From the NCBI GenBank assembly GCA_963726575.1, contig CAVSCR010000005.1, forward strand, positions 744,001 to 808,000: 64,000 bases of DNA, given 5' to 3'. Under the pieces are notes generated by a model. The model was given only the letters and a program-made list of their open reading frames with translations. It was not told where the DNA came from and did no database searches. Below are positions 34,163-42,817 of this stretch, one piece after another. Source of the DNA: CAVSCR01 sp963726575 (GTDB lineage: Bacteria; Actinomycetota; Actinomycetes; JAHEKZ01). Both the position numbers and the translations under genes were made by a program. Each line of letters starts with the position of its first letter. Within the stretch, counting starts at the first letter, position 1.

Positions 34163-34960
34163 GTGCTCATCTTGTTGCCGCCGTCGGAGGGAAAGGCGAC
34201 GCCGCCCGCCACGCCCGGCGATCAGATGACCCCGCTCGACCTGGAGTCGCTGTCCTTCCCTGACCTGCTGAAGACGCGCCGACGAGTGCTCGACACGTTG
34301 ATCCGGGTGAGCAGCGGTCAGCCGGGCCGGGCTCGCAAAGCCCTGGGCCTGAGCAAGGGCCAAGACTCCGAACTGGTCCGCAATCAAGGTCTACGCGACG
34401 CACCGACGCATCCGGCCGGTGACGTCTATGCGGGAGTGCTCTACGAGGCGCTCGCCCGCCACAACCTTTCGGCGGCTGCGCGACAGCGGCTCGACGATTC
34501 GGTAGTCGTGATGTCCGCGCTCTTCGGGGCGCTCCGGCTGACCGACCAGATCCCGGCGTATCGGCTCTCCGGCGACGCAGCACTCCCCCGCCTAGGTCGG
34601 CTGAACGCGGCGTGGCGACGTCCCTTGGCGAGCGTGCTGCCTCCCGCAGCTACCGACGTCGTGTTCGACCTTCGCTCGAGCACCTACGCGAGCATGTGGC
34701 AGCCGCACGACGAGCTGGCCGATCGCACCGCCGTCGGACGCGTGCTGCATCGACGCCCCGACGGATCGACGCAGGTGGTCAGCCACTTCAACAAGGCAAC
34801 GAAGGGGCGGATGGTGGCCGCACTCGTCCGGCGGCGGGGCATGCCGCGTTCGTTGGACGAACTGGTGACCACCCTGTCCGCGCTCGGGTATGAGGCGACC
34901 CTGCAGGAGACGGAAGCGGGTCAGCCGCGACGACTCGACATCGTGGTCGACGAGCTCTGA
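34163..34960 (+). CDS. yaaA: YaaA family peroxide stress protein
   Basis: 265 aa. GTG at 34163 opens directly with VLILLPPSEGK, the conserved YaaA N-terminus, and there is no room for a leader, so the mRNA is probably leaderless. Other family segments: RDAPTHPAGDVYAGVLYEAL, SALFGALRLTDQIPAYRLSG and VVSHFNKATKGRMVAALV. In E. coli YaaA binds DNA and limits damage by iron-dependent oxidation under peroxide stress. Convergent with the RNase H gene, whose stop is 5 bp away. Confidence 0.9.
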   Translation: MLILLPPSEGKATPPATPGDQMTPLDLESLSFPDLLKTRRRVLDTLIRVSSGQPGRARKALGLSKGQDSELVRNQGLRDAPTHPAGDVYAGVLYEALARHNLSAAARQRLDDSVVVMSALFGALRLTDQIPAYRLSGDAALPRLGRLNAAWRRPLASVLPPAATDVVFDLRSSTYASMWQPHDELADRTAVGRVLHRRPDGSTQVVSHFNKATKGRMVAALVRRRGMPRSLDELVTTLSALGYEATLQETEAGQPRRLDIVVDEL

Positions 34961-34964
34961 AGCG

Positions 34965-36116
34965 TCAGCGCTCGGGCAAGTAACTGACGTCGTTGAACCC
35001 GAGCAGCGACGCGGCGCCGTCCTCGTACCAGCGGATCGTGGTCAACGACGCCGGCGAAAGCTCCATGCGGAAGAGCACGCCAGTGCCGACGCCGAGCGCC
35101 GCGCGCACGAGACACTTGATCGGCGTCACGTGCGACACCACGAGCACCGTCTGACCTTCAAACGTGGTGCGGATGCGCTGGGCCGCCGCATCGACGCGGG
35201 TGGCGACCTCGTCAAACGCCTCGCCACCTGGCGCTGCCATAGCAGTTGAGGCCAACCACGCGGCGAGATCCTCGGGCCACCGCCGCTTCACCTGCCCGAA
35301 GGTGAACCCCTCCCAGTCGCCGAAATCGCACTCCCGCAGGTCGTCGTCGACCGTGACCGGGCACTGCAGTCGTTCGGCCACGGCATCGGCAGTCTGACGG
35401 GCACGGCGTAGCGGCGAGGTGACGATCTGCGTGACGTCTGTCCGAGCCCAGAGCGCCTCCGCAGCAGCTCGCGCCTCGGCCAGTCCCAAGGCGTTCAGCT
35501 CGGGGTCGTCCCCTCCGGCGCCGCTGAAGCGCTTCGCAACACTGTGAGCGGTGTGTCCGTGACGCAGCAGCAGCGTCGTCGTCGTCACCCCAACCTGGGG
35601 CGACCAGCCCGGAAGAGTCCCAGGAAGAGCCCCGGGCAACGGTCCGACCGGGCTGGGTTCGAGTTCGACAGTGCCCGGATCGTCGGTCGCCAGCGCGCTC
35701 CCCGGGTCCCACGAGCCGTCGAGCGCCGCATTCACCAGTCGATCCGCAGCCTTGTTCTTCTCCCGCGGCACCCACGTGTACGAGACCAGATCCGGTGGGT
35801 GTGCCGAGCGGGCGCGGACGGCGAGGCCGCGCAGGTTCTCGTGCTTGATCTTCCAGCGACCGCTCATCTGCTCGACCACGAGCTTGGAGTCCAGCCTTGC
35901 CTCTACCGACGCCCGCGGATCCAGCTGGTGCACCGCCTCGAGGCCGGCGATCAGGCCGCGGTACTCCGCGACGTTGTTGGTGGTGTGTCCCAGGGTCTCG
36001 GCCATCTCGAGCACCACGCCGCCCGTCGTGGCGTCACGCACCACGGTGCCGAACGCAGCCGGGCCGGGGTTGCCCCGCGATCCACCATCGGCTTCCACGA
36101 CGAAGCGGTTCGCCAC
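34965..36116 (-). CDS. bifunctional RNase HI / histidine (acid) phosphatase
   Basis: 383 aa. The start is placed at the GTG at 36116 (MANRFVVEADGGSRGNPGPA), 3 nt after the stop of the zinc-ribbon gene; the longer frame overlaps that gene. The RNase H domain (about 1-135) has the catalytic Asp in EADGGSRGNPG, Glu in NNVAEYRGL and Asp in VEARLDSKLVV. A Pro-rich linker leads to a CobC-type phosphatase (about 180-380) with the RHG motif LLLRHGHTAHS and the second His in VSHVTPIK. The same fusion is known from Mycobacterium (Rv2228c), where it has RNase H and alpha-ribazole phosphatase-like activity. Degrades RNA in RNA-DNA hybrids. Confidence 0.93.
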   Translation of the reverse strand: MANRFVVEADGGSRGNPGPAAFGTVVRDATTGGVVLEMAETLGHTTNNVAEYRGLIAGLEAVHQLDPRASVEARLDSKLVVEQMSGRWKIKHENLRGLAVRARSAHPPDLVSYTWVPREKNKAADRLVNAALDGSWDPGSALATDDPGTVELEPSPVGPLPGALPGTLPGWSPQVGVTTTTLLLRHGHTAHSVAKRFSGAGGDDPELNALGLAEARAAAEALWARTDVTQIVTSPLRRARQTADAVAERLQCPVTVDDDLRECDFGDWEGFTFGQVKRRWPEDLAAWLASTAMAAPGGEAFDEVATRVDAAAQRIRTTFEGQTVLVVSHVTPIKCLVRAALGVGTGVLFRMELSPASLTTIRWYEDGAASLLGFNDVSYLPER

Positions 36117-36118
36117 GA

Positions 36119-36865
36119 CTACAGGCCTGATTCCTCGGTGCGCACCAGGATGCGTCGACACTCCTCGCAACGCAGCACGTCGTCGTCGGCCGCCTCCCGG
36201 ATGCGGCCGAGGTCAGTCGTGTTGAGCTCCAACCGGCATCCCTCGCACCGATGCTGGCGCAACGCGGCTGCGCCCACTCCGCCGTGCTGCTCGCGCAGCT
36301 TGTCGTACAGCGTCAAGAGGTCGGCCGGAAGGTCGCCCGCCACTGACGCTCGTTGCTGACCCAGGAACTCCAGGTCGCGCGCGATATCGCTGAAGGCGGC
36401 GTCGCGCCGCGCCACAGCATCGGCGGTGCGTTGCTCGAGGCTCGTCTGCTCTATCCGCAGAGCGGTCAGCGACCGGTCGAACTCTTCAGCCTGCTCCATG
36501 ACCTCGAGCTCGGCCTCTTCGAGCTCGTTCTGCCGCCGCTGCAGCGAGCCGATCTCGTGCTGCAGACTCTCCAGCTCCTTGGCCGACCCCACCGCGCCGG
36601 TGTCGAGCCGTTGCTGGTCGCGGTCGGCGCGAGCCCGGACCTGCTCGATGTCGGACTCGAACTTCGAGAGCTCGCGGCCCACGTCGGTCCGCTGCGTCTC
36701 GACCACGACGATCCGCGTGACGACGGCTGCGGACTCCTGCGCCAGGGTCTCGATCTGCGCCAGCTCGGGCAGGGTGCGGCGTCGATGCTCCAGCTGTGCC
36801 GCCTTGGCGTCGAGACCCTGGACGTCGAGCAGTCGCAACTGGTCGGCAGGTGAGGCTTTCAGCAC
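36119..36865 (-). CDS. coiled-coil protein with C4-type zinc ribbon
   Basis: 248 aa. Residues about 20-175 form a long antiparallel coiled coil rich in Glu, Gln and Arg (LESLQHEIGSLQRRQNELEE). The C-terminus has a zinc ribbon with CEGC near 207 and CEEC near 235. This architecture matches Rv2229c and a widespread family encoded next to Nif3 genes; similar proteins have been linked to ribosome or flagellar functions elsewhere but the actinobacterial role is unproven. GTG start with an unusually close AAGGAG (2-nt spacing). Confidence 0.9.
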   Translation of the reverse strand: MLKASPADQLRLLDVQGLDAKAAQLEHRRRTLPELAQIETLAQESAAVVTRIVVVETQRTDVGRELSKFESDIEQVRARADRDQQRLDTGAVGSAKELESLQHEIGSLQRRQNELEEAELEVMEQAEEFDRSLTALRIEQTSLEQRTADAVARRDAAFSDIARDLEFLGQQRASVAGDLPADLLTLYDKLREQHGGVGAAALRQHRCEGCRLELNTTDLGRIREAADDDVLRCEECRRILVRTEESGL

Positions 36866-36908
36866 AGCTCCTTCGGGTCCATCGCGTCGAGACCAGAGCC
36901 TAACCGGC

Positions 36909-38045
36909 TCAACCCTGCACCAGACCCGACCACGGGTCGGTGACCAGGGTGGAGACGCGCGCCTCGACGTCCCAGCCGTGCCCCGCCATGGCCGAGACGA
37001 GGTGTTGTGCGGCGACCGGGAGCCAGGGCCACTCGCTGGCGAAGTGACCGGGGTCGACCACCGCCAGCGCCGCCCGGCCCCGCAGCTCGCTGACTGGGTG
37101 GTGGCGCAGATCGGCGGTCACCAGCACGTCGGCACCCGACGTGAGCGCTGCGTCGAACATCGAGTCGCCGGCGCCGCCGATCACAGCGACCCGGCTCACC
37201 GACTGCTCAGCCCCTCCCGCCCACCGCACGCCAGCGGGTGTGGTGGGCAGGGATTGCGCGACGTGGGCGGCGAACGAGGCGAGGGACATGGGCTCCTCGA
37301 GCTGCCCGACGCGTCCGTGACCCTGGCTGCCGGGTTGGCCGACCAATTCGTAGACGTCGTAGGCCACCTCTTCATACGGATGCGCGGCGACGAGCGCGGT
37401 GACCACGTCGGCGCGCAGACTGCGGGGCGTCAGGATCTCCAGGCGCGCCTCAACCGTGCGTTCTACGCGCCCCACCTCGCCCACTACCGGGGTAGCACCT
37501 GGTCCCGGCAGGAACGAACCGTCACCCACCACGCTCCAGCTGCACCGCGTGTAGTTACCGATCGTGCCCGCGCCGACGTCGGCCATCGCAGCGGCCACGC
37601 GCTCGACCGCATCGACGGGAACAAACGTGACCACCTTGTCCTGCGCCACCGGCTTGGCGATCAACGGCTGGAGATCCGACAGCCCGAGCGCGTCAGCAAG
37701 CGCGTCGTTGACGCCGTGCTCGGCCACATCGGCGTTGGTGTGCGCGGTGAACAGCGCCACGCCGGCTCGCACCAGGTCGGTCGCCAGCCGACCCTTGGCG
37801 GTGCTCTGCGCGAAACCGTGGACCGGCCGAAGGAACAACGGATGGTGGGTGACGAGCAGGTCTGACCGCGAACTGATCGCCTCGGCGGCCACCTCGGCGG
37901 TGGGGTCCACCGCGAACAGCACGCGCTGCACGCTCTGGTCTGGGTCGCCGAGCGTCAGGCCGACCGCGTCCCACGAGTCCGCTGCGTCCGGTGGGTACTG
38001 CTGCTCCAGAGCAGCCACGACGGCAGCCAGCCGGGGAACGGTCAC
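36909..38045 (-). CDS. Nif3-like dinuclear metal centre protein
   Basis: 378 aa, the long form with an inserted PII-like domain (about residues 130-240, VVTFVPVDAVERVAAAMADV to YDVYELVG). The metal ligands are in LLVTHHPLFLRPVHGF near residue 65, FTAHTNADVAEHGVNDALA near 98 and GHFASEWP near 330. Nif3 family members form hexameric toroids; a GTP cyclohydrolase 1 type 2 annotation is often attached but the activity is unsettled. A TAGGGT box 6 nt before the GTG suggests a leaderless start; the two genes behind it follow in one operon. Confidence 0.92.
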   Translation of the reverse strand: MTVPRLAAVVAALEQQYPPDAADSWDAVGLTLGDPDQSVQRVLFAVDPTAEVAAEAISSRSDLLVTHHPLFLRPVHGFAQSTAKGRLATDLVRAGVALFTAHTNADVAEHGVNDALADALGLSDLQPLIAKPVAQDKVVTFVPVDAVERVAAAMADVGAGTIGNYTRCSWSVVGDGSFLPGPGATPVVGEVGRVERTVEARLEILTPRSLRADVVTALVAAHPYEEVAYDVYELVGQPGSQGHGRVGQLEEPMSLASFAAHVAQSLPTTPAGVRWAGGAEQSVSRVAVIGGAGDSMFDAALTSGADVLVTADLRHHPVSELRGRAALAVVDPGHFASEWPWLPVAAQHLVSAMAGHGWDVEARVSTLVTDPWSGLVQG

Positions 38046-38051
38046 CGTGGC

Positions 38052-38057
38052 ACCCTA
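38052..38057 (-). promoter_or_regulatory. -10 box TAGGGT, leaderless promoter candidate for the Nif3 operon
   Basis: TAGGGT on the minus strand, 6 nt upstream of the GTG at 38045, with no ribosome site in between. Confidence 0.5.
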
Positions 38058-38120
38058 GCCACGTCCGAGACCCCCCTGTTTGGAAGCAACGAGTCGACGC
38101 TTCCGTAAGAGTGGAGGAAA

Positions 38121-39566
38121 TCACTCGTTGTCCCTCGGGAGTGGAGGTTTAGAGGGGGTCATCACGGCCGGCTCGCTGACTCGCGGCCGCCACCACGCCG
38201 CGATCACCGGTGGCACGTAGCGCAGTACCGTCTGCACCAGGTCACCGGCCAGCGGCAGCACCACCACCATGCTCGCGGTGGCGACGACGACAGCTCGACG
38301 AATCGGCGGATGCGCCAGCGGCAGCACCAGGGTCAGCAGCCCCAGCAGGTACCAGGGCAGGAACCACGGACTCACGACGAAGAACGCCCCCAGCAGCACC
38401 GAGGCCGCCCACCACGGCTGACGTCGGGCAGGTGCACGCACCAGCACCCAGAACGCCAGCACCACGAGACCGACGAGGCTCACGAGGCGCACCGAGGCGT
38501 CGGCAACCGCCGACGCACTGTCGACACCCAACCGAGTGAGCAGCCAGGCATCGGCCTCCTGCACGAACCCGGCGAGACTGGCCGACGCGTGGTCACCGGT
38601 GGACAGCAGCGGCCTGATGGTGGCCAGGCCCTGCCAATACGGCCACGACGTGACCACTGCAAGGACGGCCACGACACCGAGCCCAGCGCCGAGTCGGCGC
38701 CGCTCGCCGCGCCGCCACAGCACGACCACGTACGCGACCAGCGCAACCACGGCGTACGCCTTCACCAGGCAGGCAACACCGAGCAGGACCAGCGCCACCA
38801 CCGGACGACGTCGTTGGTCGTAGACCATGGTCCAGGCGAAGCAGGCCGCGAGGGCGACATCGGCGTGCGCGCCGAGAACGCCGGCGGTGAGGACCAACGG
38901 GTTCAGGACGAAGCCGGCCAAGTGACCGACCGGGTCACCCACGAGGCCGTCGCGACGCCCCGACCGCAAGCGCGTCAGGCCCAGTCCGGCGAGGACGACG
39001 CAGGCCAACGTCACGACCTTGACCAGCAGCAGTGACCCCACCGGATGCGGACCGGCCAACGCCACCAGACCGGCCACGAGCAACGTCCAACCCGGTCCGT
39101 AGACCGACGGCGCGTGCTGCCACGACGCCCAGGCCACCCACGGATCGCCGGGCAGCGCGTCGGGCGCGACTACGTAGGGGTTCAGGCCGTGCGACACCTG
39201 CATGTGTCCGTACACGAGGTACTGGAAGACGTCGTGGGACTGGATCGGCGACGCAAGCACCAACGGAGCGGCGACAACGGCGAATACCCACCAGACCGTG
39301 CGCCTGCGGTAGCCGGCGCCATGATGATGCGCCCACAACACCCAGGCATACGGCACGAACAGCACCAACAACCAGATGGCGTCGCGGTAGGGCTGGCTGG
39401 AGCTCTCCGGCGAGAACAAGCCGTCTTCCTGGGTGAACCCCTGCCACCACACAAGGGCATCGAACGCCAGGCCGGCCGCCACGAACACGGGAAGCGCGGC
39501 TCGCACGCGGGCGGGCGCACCTCCTCGCACCACCGGCACGTCGGAGGTCCTTGCCGCGCCGATCAC
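38121..39566 (-). CDS. polyprenol-phosphate-mannose-dependent glycosyltransferase-like membrane protein (MptA/B type)
   Basis: About 481 aa with a dozen hydrophobic segments. The diagnostic loop after the third segment is SHDVFQYLVYGHMQVSHGLN, with the catalytic Asp of GT-C enzymes, followed by NPYVV and APSVYGPGWTLLVAGLV. Such enzymes transfer mannose from a polyprenyl-phosphate donor to lipomannan or other envelope glycans on the outer membrane face. GTG 39566 is chosen because longer frames run into the divergent methyltransferase gene; the start is uncertain. A second member lies at 60.0-61.5 kb. Confidence 0.82.
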   Translation of the reverse strand: MIGAARTSDVPVVRGGAPARVRAALPVFVAAGLAFDALVWWQGFTQEDGLFSPESSSQPYRDAIWLLVLFVPYAWVLWAHHHGAGYRRRTVWWVFAVVAAPLVLASPIQSHDVFQYLVYGHMQVSHGLNPYVVAPDALPGDPWVAWASWQHAPSVYGPGWTLLVAGLVALAGPHPVGSLLLVKVVTLACVVLAGLGLTRLRSGRRDGLVGDPVGHLAGFVLNPLVLTAGVLGAHADVALAACFAWTMVYDQRRRPVVALVLLGVACLVKAYAVVALVAYVVVLWRRGERRRLGAGLGVVAVLAVVTSWPYWQGLATIRPLLSTGDHASASLAGFVQEADAWLLTRLGVDSASAVADASVRLVSLVGLVVLAFWVLVRAPARRQPWWAASVLLGAFFVVSPWFLPWYLLGLLTLVLPLAHPPIRRAVVVATASMVVVLPLAGDLVQTVLRYVPPVIAAWWRPRVSEPAVMTPSKPPLPRDNE

Positions 39567-39636
39567 GCCTCCAGTGTGCGCTCCGGCCCTCGACACCCTC
39601 CTCGCCACCCGGCGGATCGTCGGCGACGATGGTCCG

Positions 39637-40467
39637 GTGACCGACGCCCAGGAGACCCGCGCCCGAACCCGTGCCATGTTCGACGCGTTGGCGAAGGACT
39701 ACGACCAGAGCGGAGTCGCCTACTTCGGCCAGTTCGGCGCCGAGCTGGTCCGACGTGCGCAGATCCGTCCCGGCGACCGGGTCCTCGACCTGGGGGCCGG
39801 CCGCGGCGCCGCGTTCTTCCCCGCCGTCGACGAGGTGGGGCCGACCGGACACGTCACGGCGATCGACCTGTCCGAGCAGATGGTCGCGGCACTGCGGCGC
39901 GACGCTGCCGCCCAAAGTCTGCACAACGTCACCGTGGCGGTGGGTGACGCCGAACACCCCGATGTCGAGCCCGCCTCGATCGACGTCGTGCTCGCCGCGC
40001 TGGTGCTCTTCTTCGTTCCGGATCCGACGCAGGCAGTTTCAGCGGCCCACGCAGCGCTGAAGGCGGGGGGCCGCCTGGCGTTCACCACCTTCGGCCCACT
40101 CACCGCGCAGTGGGCGGCGTTGTACGACGCAGTCGGTCCGCTGGCACCCGACGCGGGCCAGCCGCGACCGGGCCACGGTTCGCCGCTGTGGGACGCCCCC
40201 GACGCCATCACGACGTGGTTGAGCGATGCAGGCTTCGTCGACATCTCGGTCGCCGACGAGGCGTACGACATCGGCTTCGACTCCCCCGAGCACTGGTACG
40301 ACTGGACCTGGACCGTCGGCGTGCGAGCCCTCTGGTTGTCCATGGACGAGACAACCCGCGAACGGGCACGCCTGACGGCACTGGATGTGGTTGGCTCGTT
40401 CGCGCGTGATGACGGCAGCGTGATCATGCCCGAGCGGCTCCGGTTCACGATCGCTCGTCGCGGCTGA
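39637..40467 (+). CDS. SAM-dependent methyltransferase (UbiE/COQ5-like)
   Basis: 276 aa. Motif I VLDLGAGRGAAFFPAVDEVG near residue 48, then VTAIDLSEQMVAALRRDAA and a motif III-like LKAGGRLAFTTFGPL near 145. Residues 1-30 (ETRARTRAMFDALAKDYDQS) resemble the ubiquinone/menaquinone methyltransferase entry helix. GTG at 39637 is 6 nt after GACGAT, a weak -10, and has no ribosome site, so it may be leaderless. Divergent from the glycosyltransferase. Substrate unknown. Confidence 0.83.
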   Translation: MTDAQETRARTRAMFDALAKDYDQSGVAYFGQFGAELVRRAQIRPGDRVLDLGAGRGAAFFPAVDEVGPTGHVTAIDLSEQMVAALRRDAAAQSLHNVTVAVGDAEHPDVEPASIDVVLAALVLFFVPDPTQAVSAAHAALKAGGRLAFTTFGPLTAQWAALYDAVGPLAPDAGQPRPGHGSPLWDAPDAITTWLSDAGFVDISVADEAYDIGFDSPEHWYDWTWTVGVRALWLSMDETTRERARLTALDVVGSFARDDGSVIMPERLRFTIARRG

Positions 40468-40495
40468 GCGGCGAGCCAGAAGGGAATCTGCGCCA

Positions 40496-41503
40496 GTGGC
40501 GTCCTCCGACACCCCCCTCCTGCAGTTGAAGGACGTGCACGTCACGTACCGATCCGACGCGGGACCGATTCCGGCAGTCCGTGGGGTCGACCTCCAGCTC
40601 GACGCTTCCCAGTCGCTCGGCATCGCCGGTGAGTCCGGCTGTGGCAAGTCGACGCTCGCCTCCACGGTCCTGCGCCTGTTCCCCTCCGATGCCACCGTCA
40701 CCGGCGAAGTGCTCGTGGAGGGCAAAGACGTACTCAGCATGAACCCCGGCCAGGTGCGCGCGGTGCGGTGGGGAAAGGCATCGGTCGTCTTCCAGGGAGC
40801 CCTGCACTCGCTCAACCCGATCCAACGGATCAGCAAGCAGCTCGTCGAACCCATCCTGCTGCACGACAAGGCCGCCACGGAGCGCTCGGCCAAGCAGCGG
40901 ATCGATGAGCTGCTGGAGCAAGTAGGCCTGCCGGGACGCGTGGCCAGCGGCTACCCGCATCAACTCTCCGGCGGGCAGAAGCAGCGCGTGATGATCGCGC
41001 TCGCACTCGCCTGCCGACCGCAGATCCTGGTGGCCGACGAACCGACGACGGCGCTGGACGTCATGGTGCAGGCGCAGGTGCTCGGGCTGCTCAAGTCCAT
41101 CGCAGCGGCCGACGGACTGGCCCTGATGATCATCAGCCACGACTTGTCGGTGCTGGCCGCCACCTGCGACCAGATGATGGTGATGTACGCGGGTCGGGTG
41201 GTCGAGCGGGGACCCGCGGCCGAGGTGTTCGCGCAGCCGCGGCACCCTTACTCGCGGGCGTTGTCCCACGCGTTTCCCACGATCGGCGACCCTGCGTCCC
41301 GGTTCGCCCCCGAGGGGCTGCCCGGCGACCCACCATCGCCGGAGGCCTTGCCCACCGGATGTCCCTTCCACCCTCGCTGCATCGAAGCCGAGGATCGCTG
41401 TGCTCAGGCCGAACCCGACCTGCAGGGCACCGCGGCCGACCATCTGGCGGCCTGCATCCACTCCGGAGCTAGCGAGCCGACCACCCTTCGATCAGCAGGA
41501 TGA
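40496..41503 (+). CDS. dppD: oligopeptide/dipeptide ABC transporter ATP-binding protein (DppD type)
   Basis: 335 aa. Walker A GESGCGKST near residue 43, Q-loop VVFQGALHSLNPIQ, signature LSGGQKQRVMIALALA near 158, Walker B ILVADEPTTALD near 178, H-loop ISHDL. The C-terminal oligo_HPY extension carries CPFHPRCIEAEDRC. This is the DppD/OppD subunit that powers peptide uptake. Its permease and binding-protein genes lie on the opposite strand 2.3-7 kb away, and no DppF partner is in the window. Its 3' end overlaps the convergent GAP gene by 35 bp. Confidence 0.92.
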   Translation: MASSDTPLLQLKDVHVTYRSDAGPIPAVRGVDLQLDASQSLGIAGESGCGKSTLASTVLRLFPSDATVTGEVLVEGKDVLSMNPGQVRAVRWGKASVVFQGALHSLNPIQRISKQLVEPILLHDKAATERSAKQRIDELLEQVGLPGRVASGYPHQLSGGQKQRVMIALALACRPQILVADEPTTALDVMVQAQVLGLLKSIAAADGLALMIISHDLSVLAATCDQMMVMYAGRVVERGPAAEVFAQPRHPYSRALSHAFPTIGDPASRFAPEGLPGDPPSPEALPTGCPFHPRCIEAEDRCAQAEPDLQGTAADHLAACIHSGASEPTTLRSAG

Positions 41504-42125
41504 GGCCGATCGCGGTGATCACCACCGCCATCACCGCGGCGTTGTGGCGCTCCAACCAGTCGCGTACCCGCCCCAACGGCGCGAGCACCGACTGCCCTGC
41601 AATGGCGTAGCCGGCCAAGGGCAACAGCACCGTTGCGGACGCGAGCACCGTGAAGAACGCGACGGATGCCGCGGCGGCGCCCGCAGCGAGCTCTGCGGCG
41701 CCGATCGTCAAGCCGGCGCCGGCCGTGAGCAGCAGCACCTTCGGGTTCGCCGCCGACAACAGCAGACCGAGACGCGCGGCCGCCGGCGGCGACAACGAGT
41801 CGATCGAGCTCATCCACTTGGGCGTCACATCCGTGGGCTCGCGTCGCACCCACTGCCACACGCCGACCCCCACGAGGGCGGCACCGAGTGCCACCTTGGT
41901 CCAGGCCACCCAGCTGGCTGGTTCGTCCCGCCCTTCCAAGGCGCTGGCCACCAGCACGAAGACGGCCGTGGACGCGAGAACTCCACCGGCCCAGCCCGTC
42001 AGGAATCCACCCGCCACCGCTTTCGGACGCTCGGTGAACAGCACCAGGATCGCGGGGATGATCGCGAACGGTGACGCGGCGATGGCCAGGCCGAGGGGCA
42101 GCAGCTCCGCCCAGGTCTGCCACAC
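41469..42125 (-). CDS. GAP family (Sap/SfLAP-like) membrane protein
   Basis: 218 aa from the GTG at 42125 (VWQTWAELLPLGLAIAASPF); the longer frame upstream overlaps the neighbour. Six hydrophobic segments; AIAASPFAIIPAILVLFTER and LLLSAANPKVLLLTAGAG are characteristic of the GAP/LysE-like family (mycobacterial Sap, which assists export of sulfolipid or glycopeptidolipid). Follows the DHFR-like gene by 13 bp and is last in a minus-strand operon. Confidence 0.8.
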   Translation of the reverse strand: MWQTWAELLPLGLAIAASPFAIIPAILVLFTERPKAVAGGFLTGWAGGVLASTAVFVLVASALEGRDEPASWVAWTKVALGAALVGVGVWQWVRREPTDVTPKWMSSIDSLSPPAAARLGLLLSAANPKVLLLTAGAGLTIGAAELAAGAAAASVAFFTVLASATVLLPLAGYAIAGQSVLAPLGRVRDWLERHNAAVMAVVITAIGLILLIEGWSAR

Positions 42126-42138
42126 CCCAGCGCTCGGG

Positions 42139-42798
42139 CTAACCGGCCGTGCGTTCGAAGCGCACGTGGGCCACCGCGTCCGACGCGACGAACTCGACTG
42201 CTTGGTAACCGTCGAGATCGCCCAGTTCTGCTTCGAACAGCCGCTCCCCACTTCCCAGCAGGATCGGCGCGATCGCGATGTCGAGCTCGTCGATCAGTCC
42301 TGCCTTCAGGTACTGCTGCACCGTCGCCGCCCCGCCCCCGACCCTGATGTCAGCCCCGGCCGCAGCCTGCGTGGCGCGTTCGAGGGCGGCCTCGATCCCA
42401 TCGGTGACGAACGTGAACGTGGTGCCGCCCTGGAGGGTCAGCGGTGGTCGCGGGTGGTGGGTCAGGACGAAGACCGGGTGGTGATAAGGCGGGTCGTCGC
42501 CCCACCAGCCCGACCACGCCGTGTCCCGCCACGGGCCGCGAACCGGGCCGAACATGTTGCGTCCCATGATCGTGGCGCCGATCCCCTGGTCGCCCCGGGC
42601 GATGAAGTCGTCGTCGATGCCTTCGTCGCCACCGCTCTCGCCGAACATCCTGCGGCCGCTGCGCGTGAGGAACACCCATTCATGAAGGCGTGGCCCACCG
42701 ACACCGAGCGGATGATCGAGACTCTGGTCGGGACCCGCGACGTAGCCGTCCACCGACATCGCCAAGTTACGCACGCACAGCTTCGACACAGTCGCCAT
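42139..42798 (-). CDS. dihydrofolate reductase/RibD C-terminal family protein
   Basis: 219 aa. Opening SKLCVRNLAMSVDGYVAGPD is the standard start of stand-alone RibD_C/DHFR-like proteins; GATIMGRNMFGPVRGPW and FTFVTDGIEAALERA with ADIRVGGGAATVQQYLKAG complete the NADPH-binding fold. Such proteins reduce uncharacterised substrates; the family is not the folate enzyme FolA. Lies 20 bp downstream of the PHP gene. Confidence 0.87.
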   Translation of the reverse strand: MATVSKLCVRNLAMSVDGYVAGPDQSLDHPLGVGGPRLHEWVFLTRSGRRMFGESGGDEGIDDDFIARGDQGIGATIMGRNMFGPVRGPWRDTAWSGWWGDDPPYHHPVFVLTHHPRPPLTLQGGTTFTFVTDGIEAALERATQAAAGADIRVGGGAATVQQYLKAGLIDELDIAIAPILLGSGERLFEAELGDLDGYQAVEFVASDAVAHVRFERTAG

Positions 42799-42817
42799 CC
42801 TCTCGCGTGCCGTCCGT

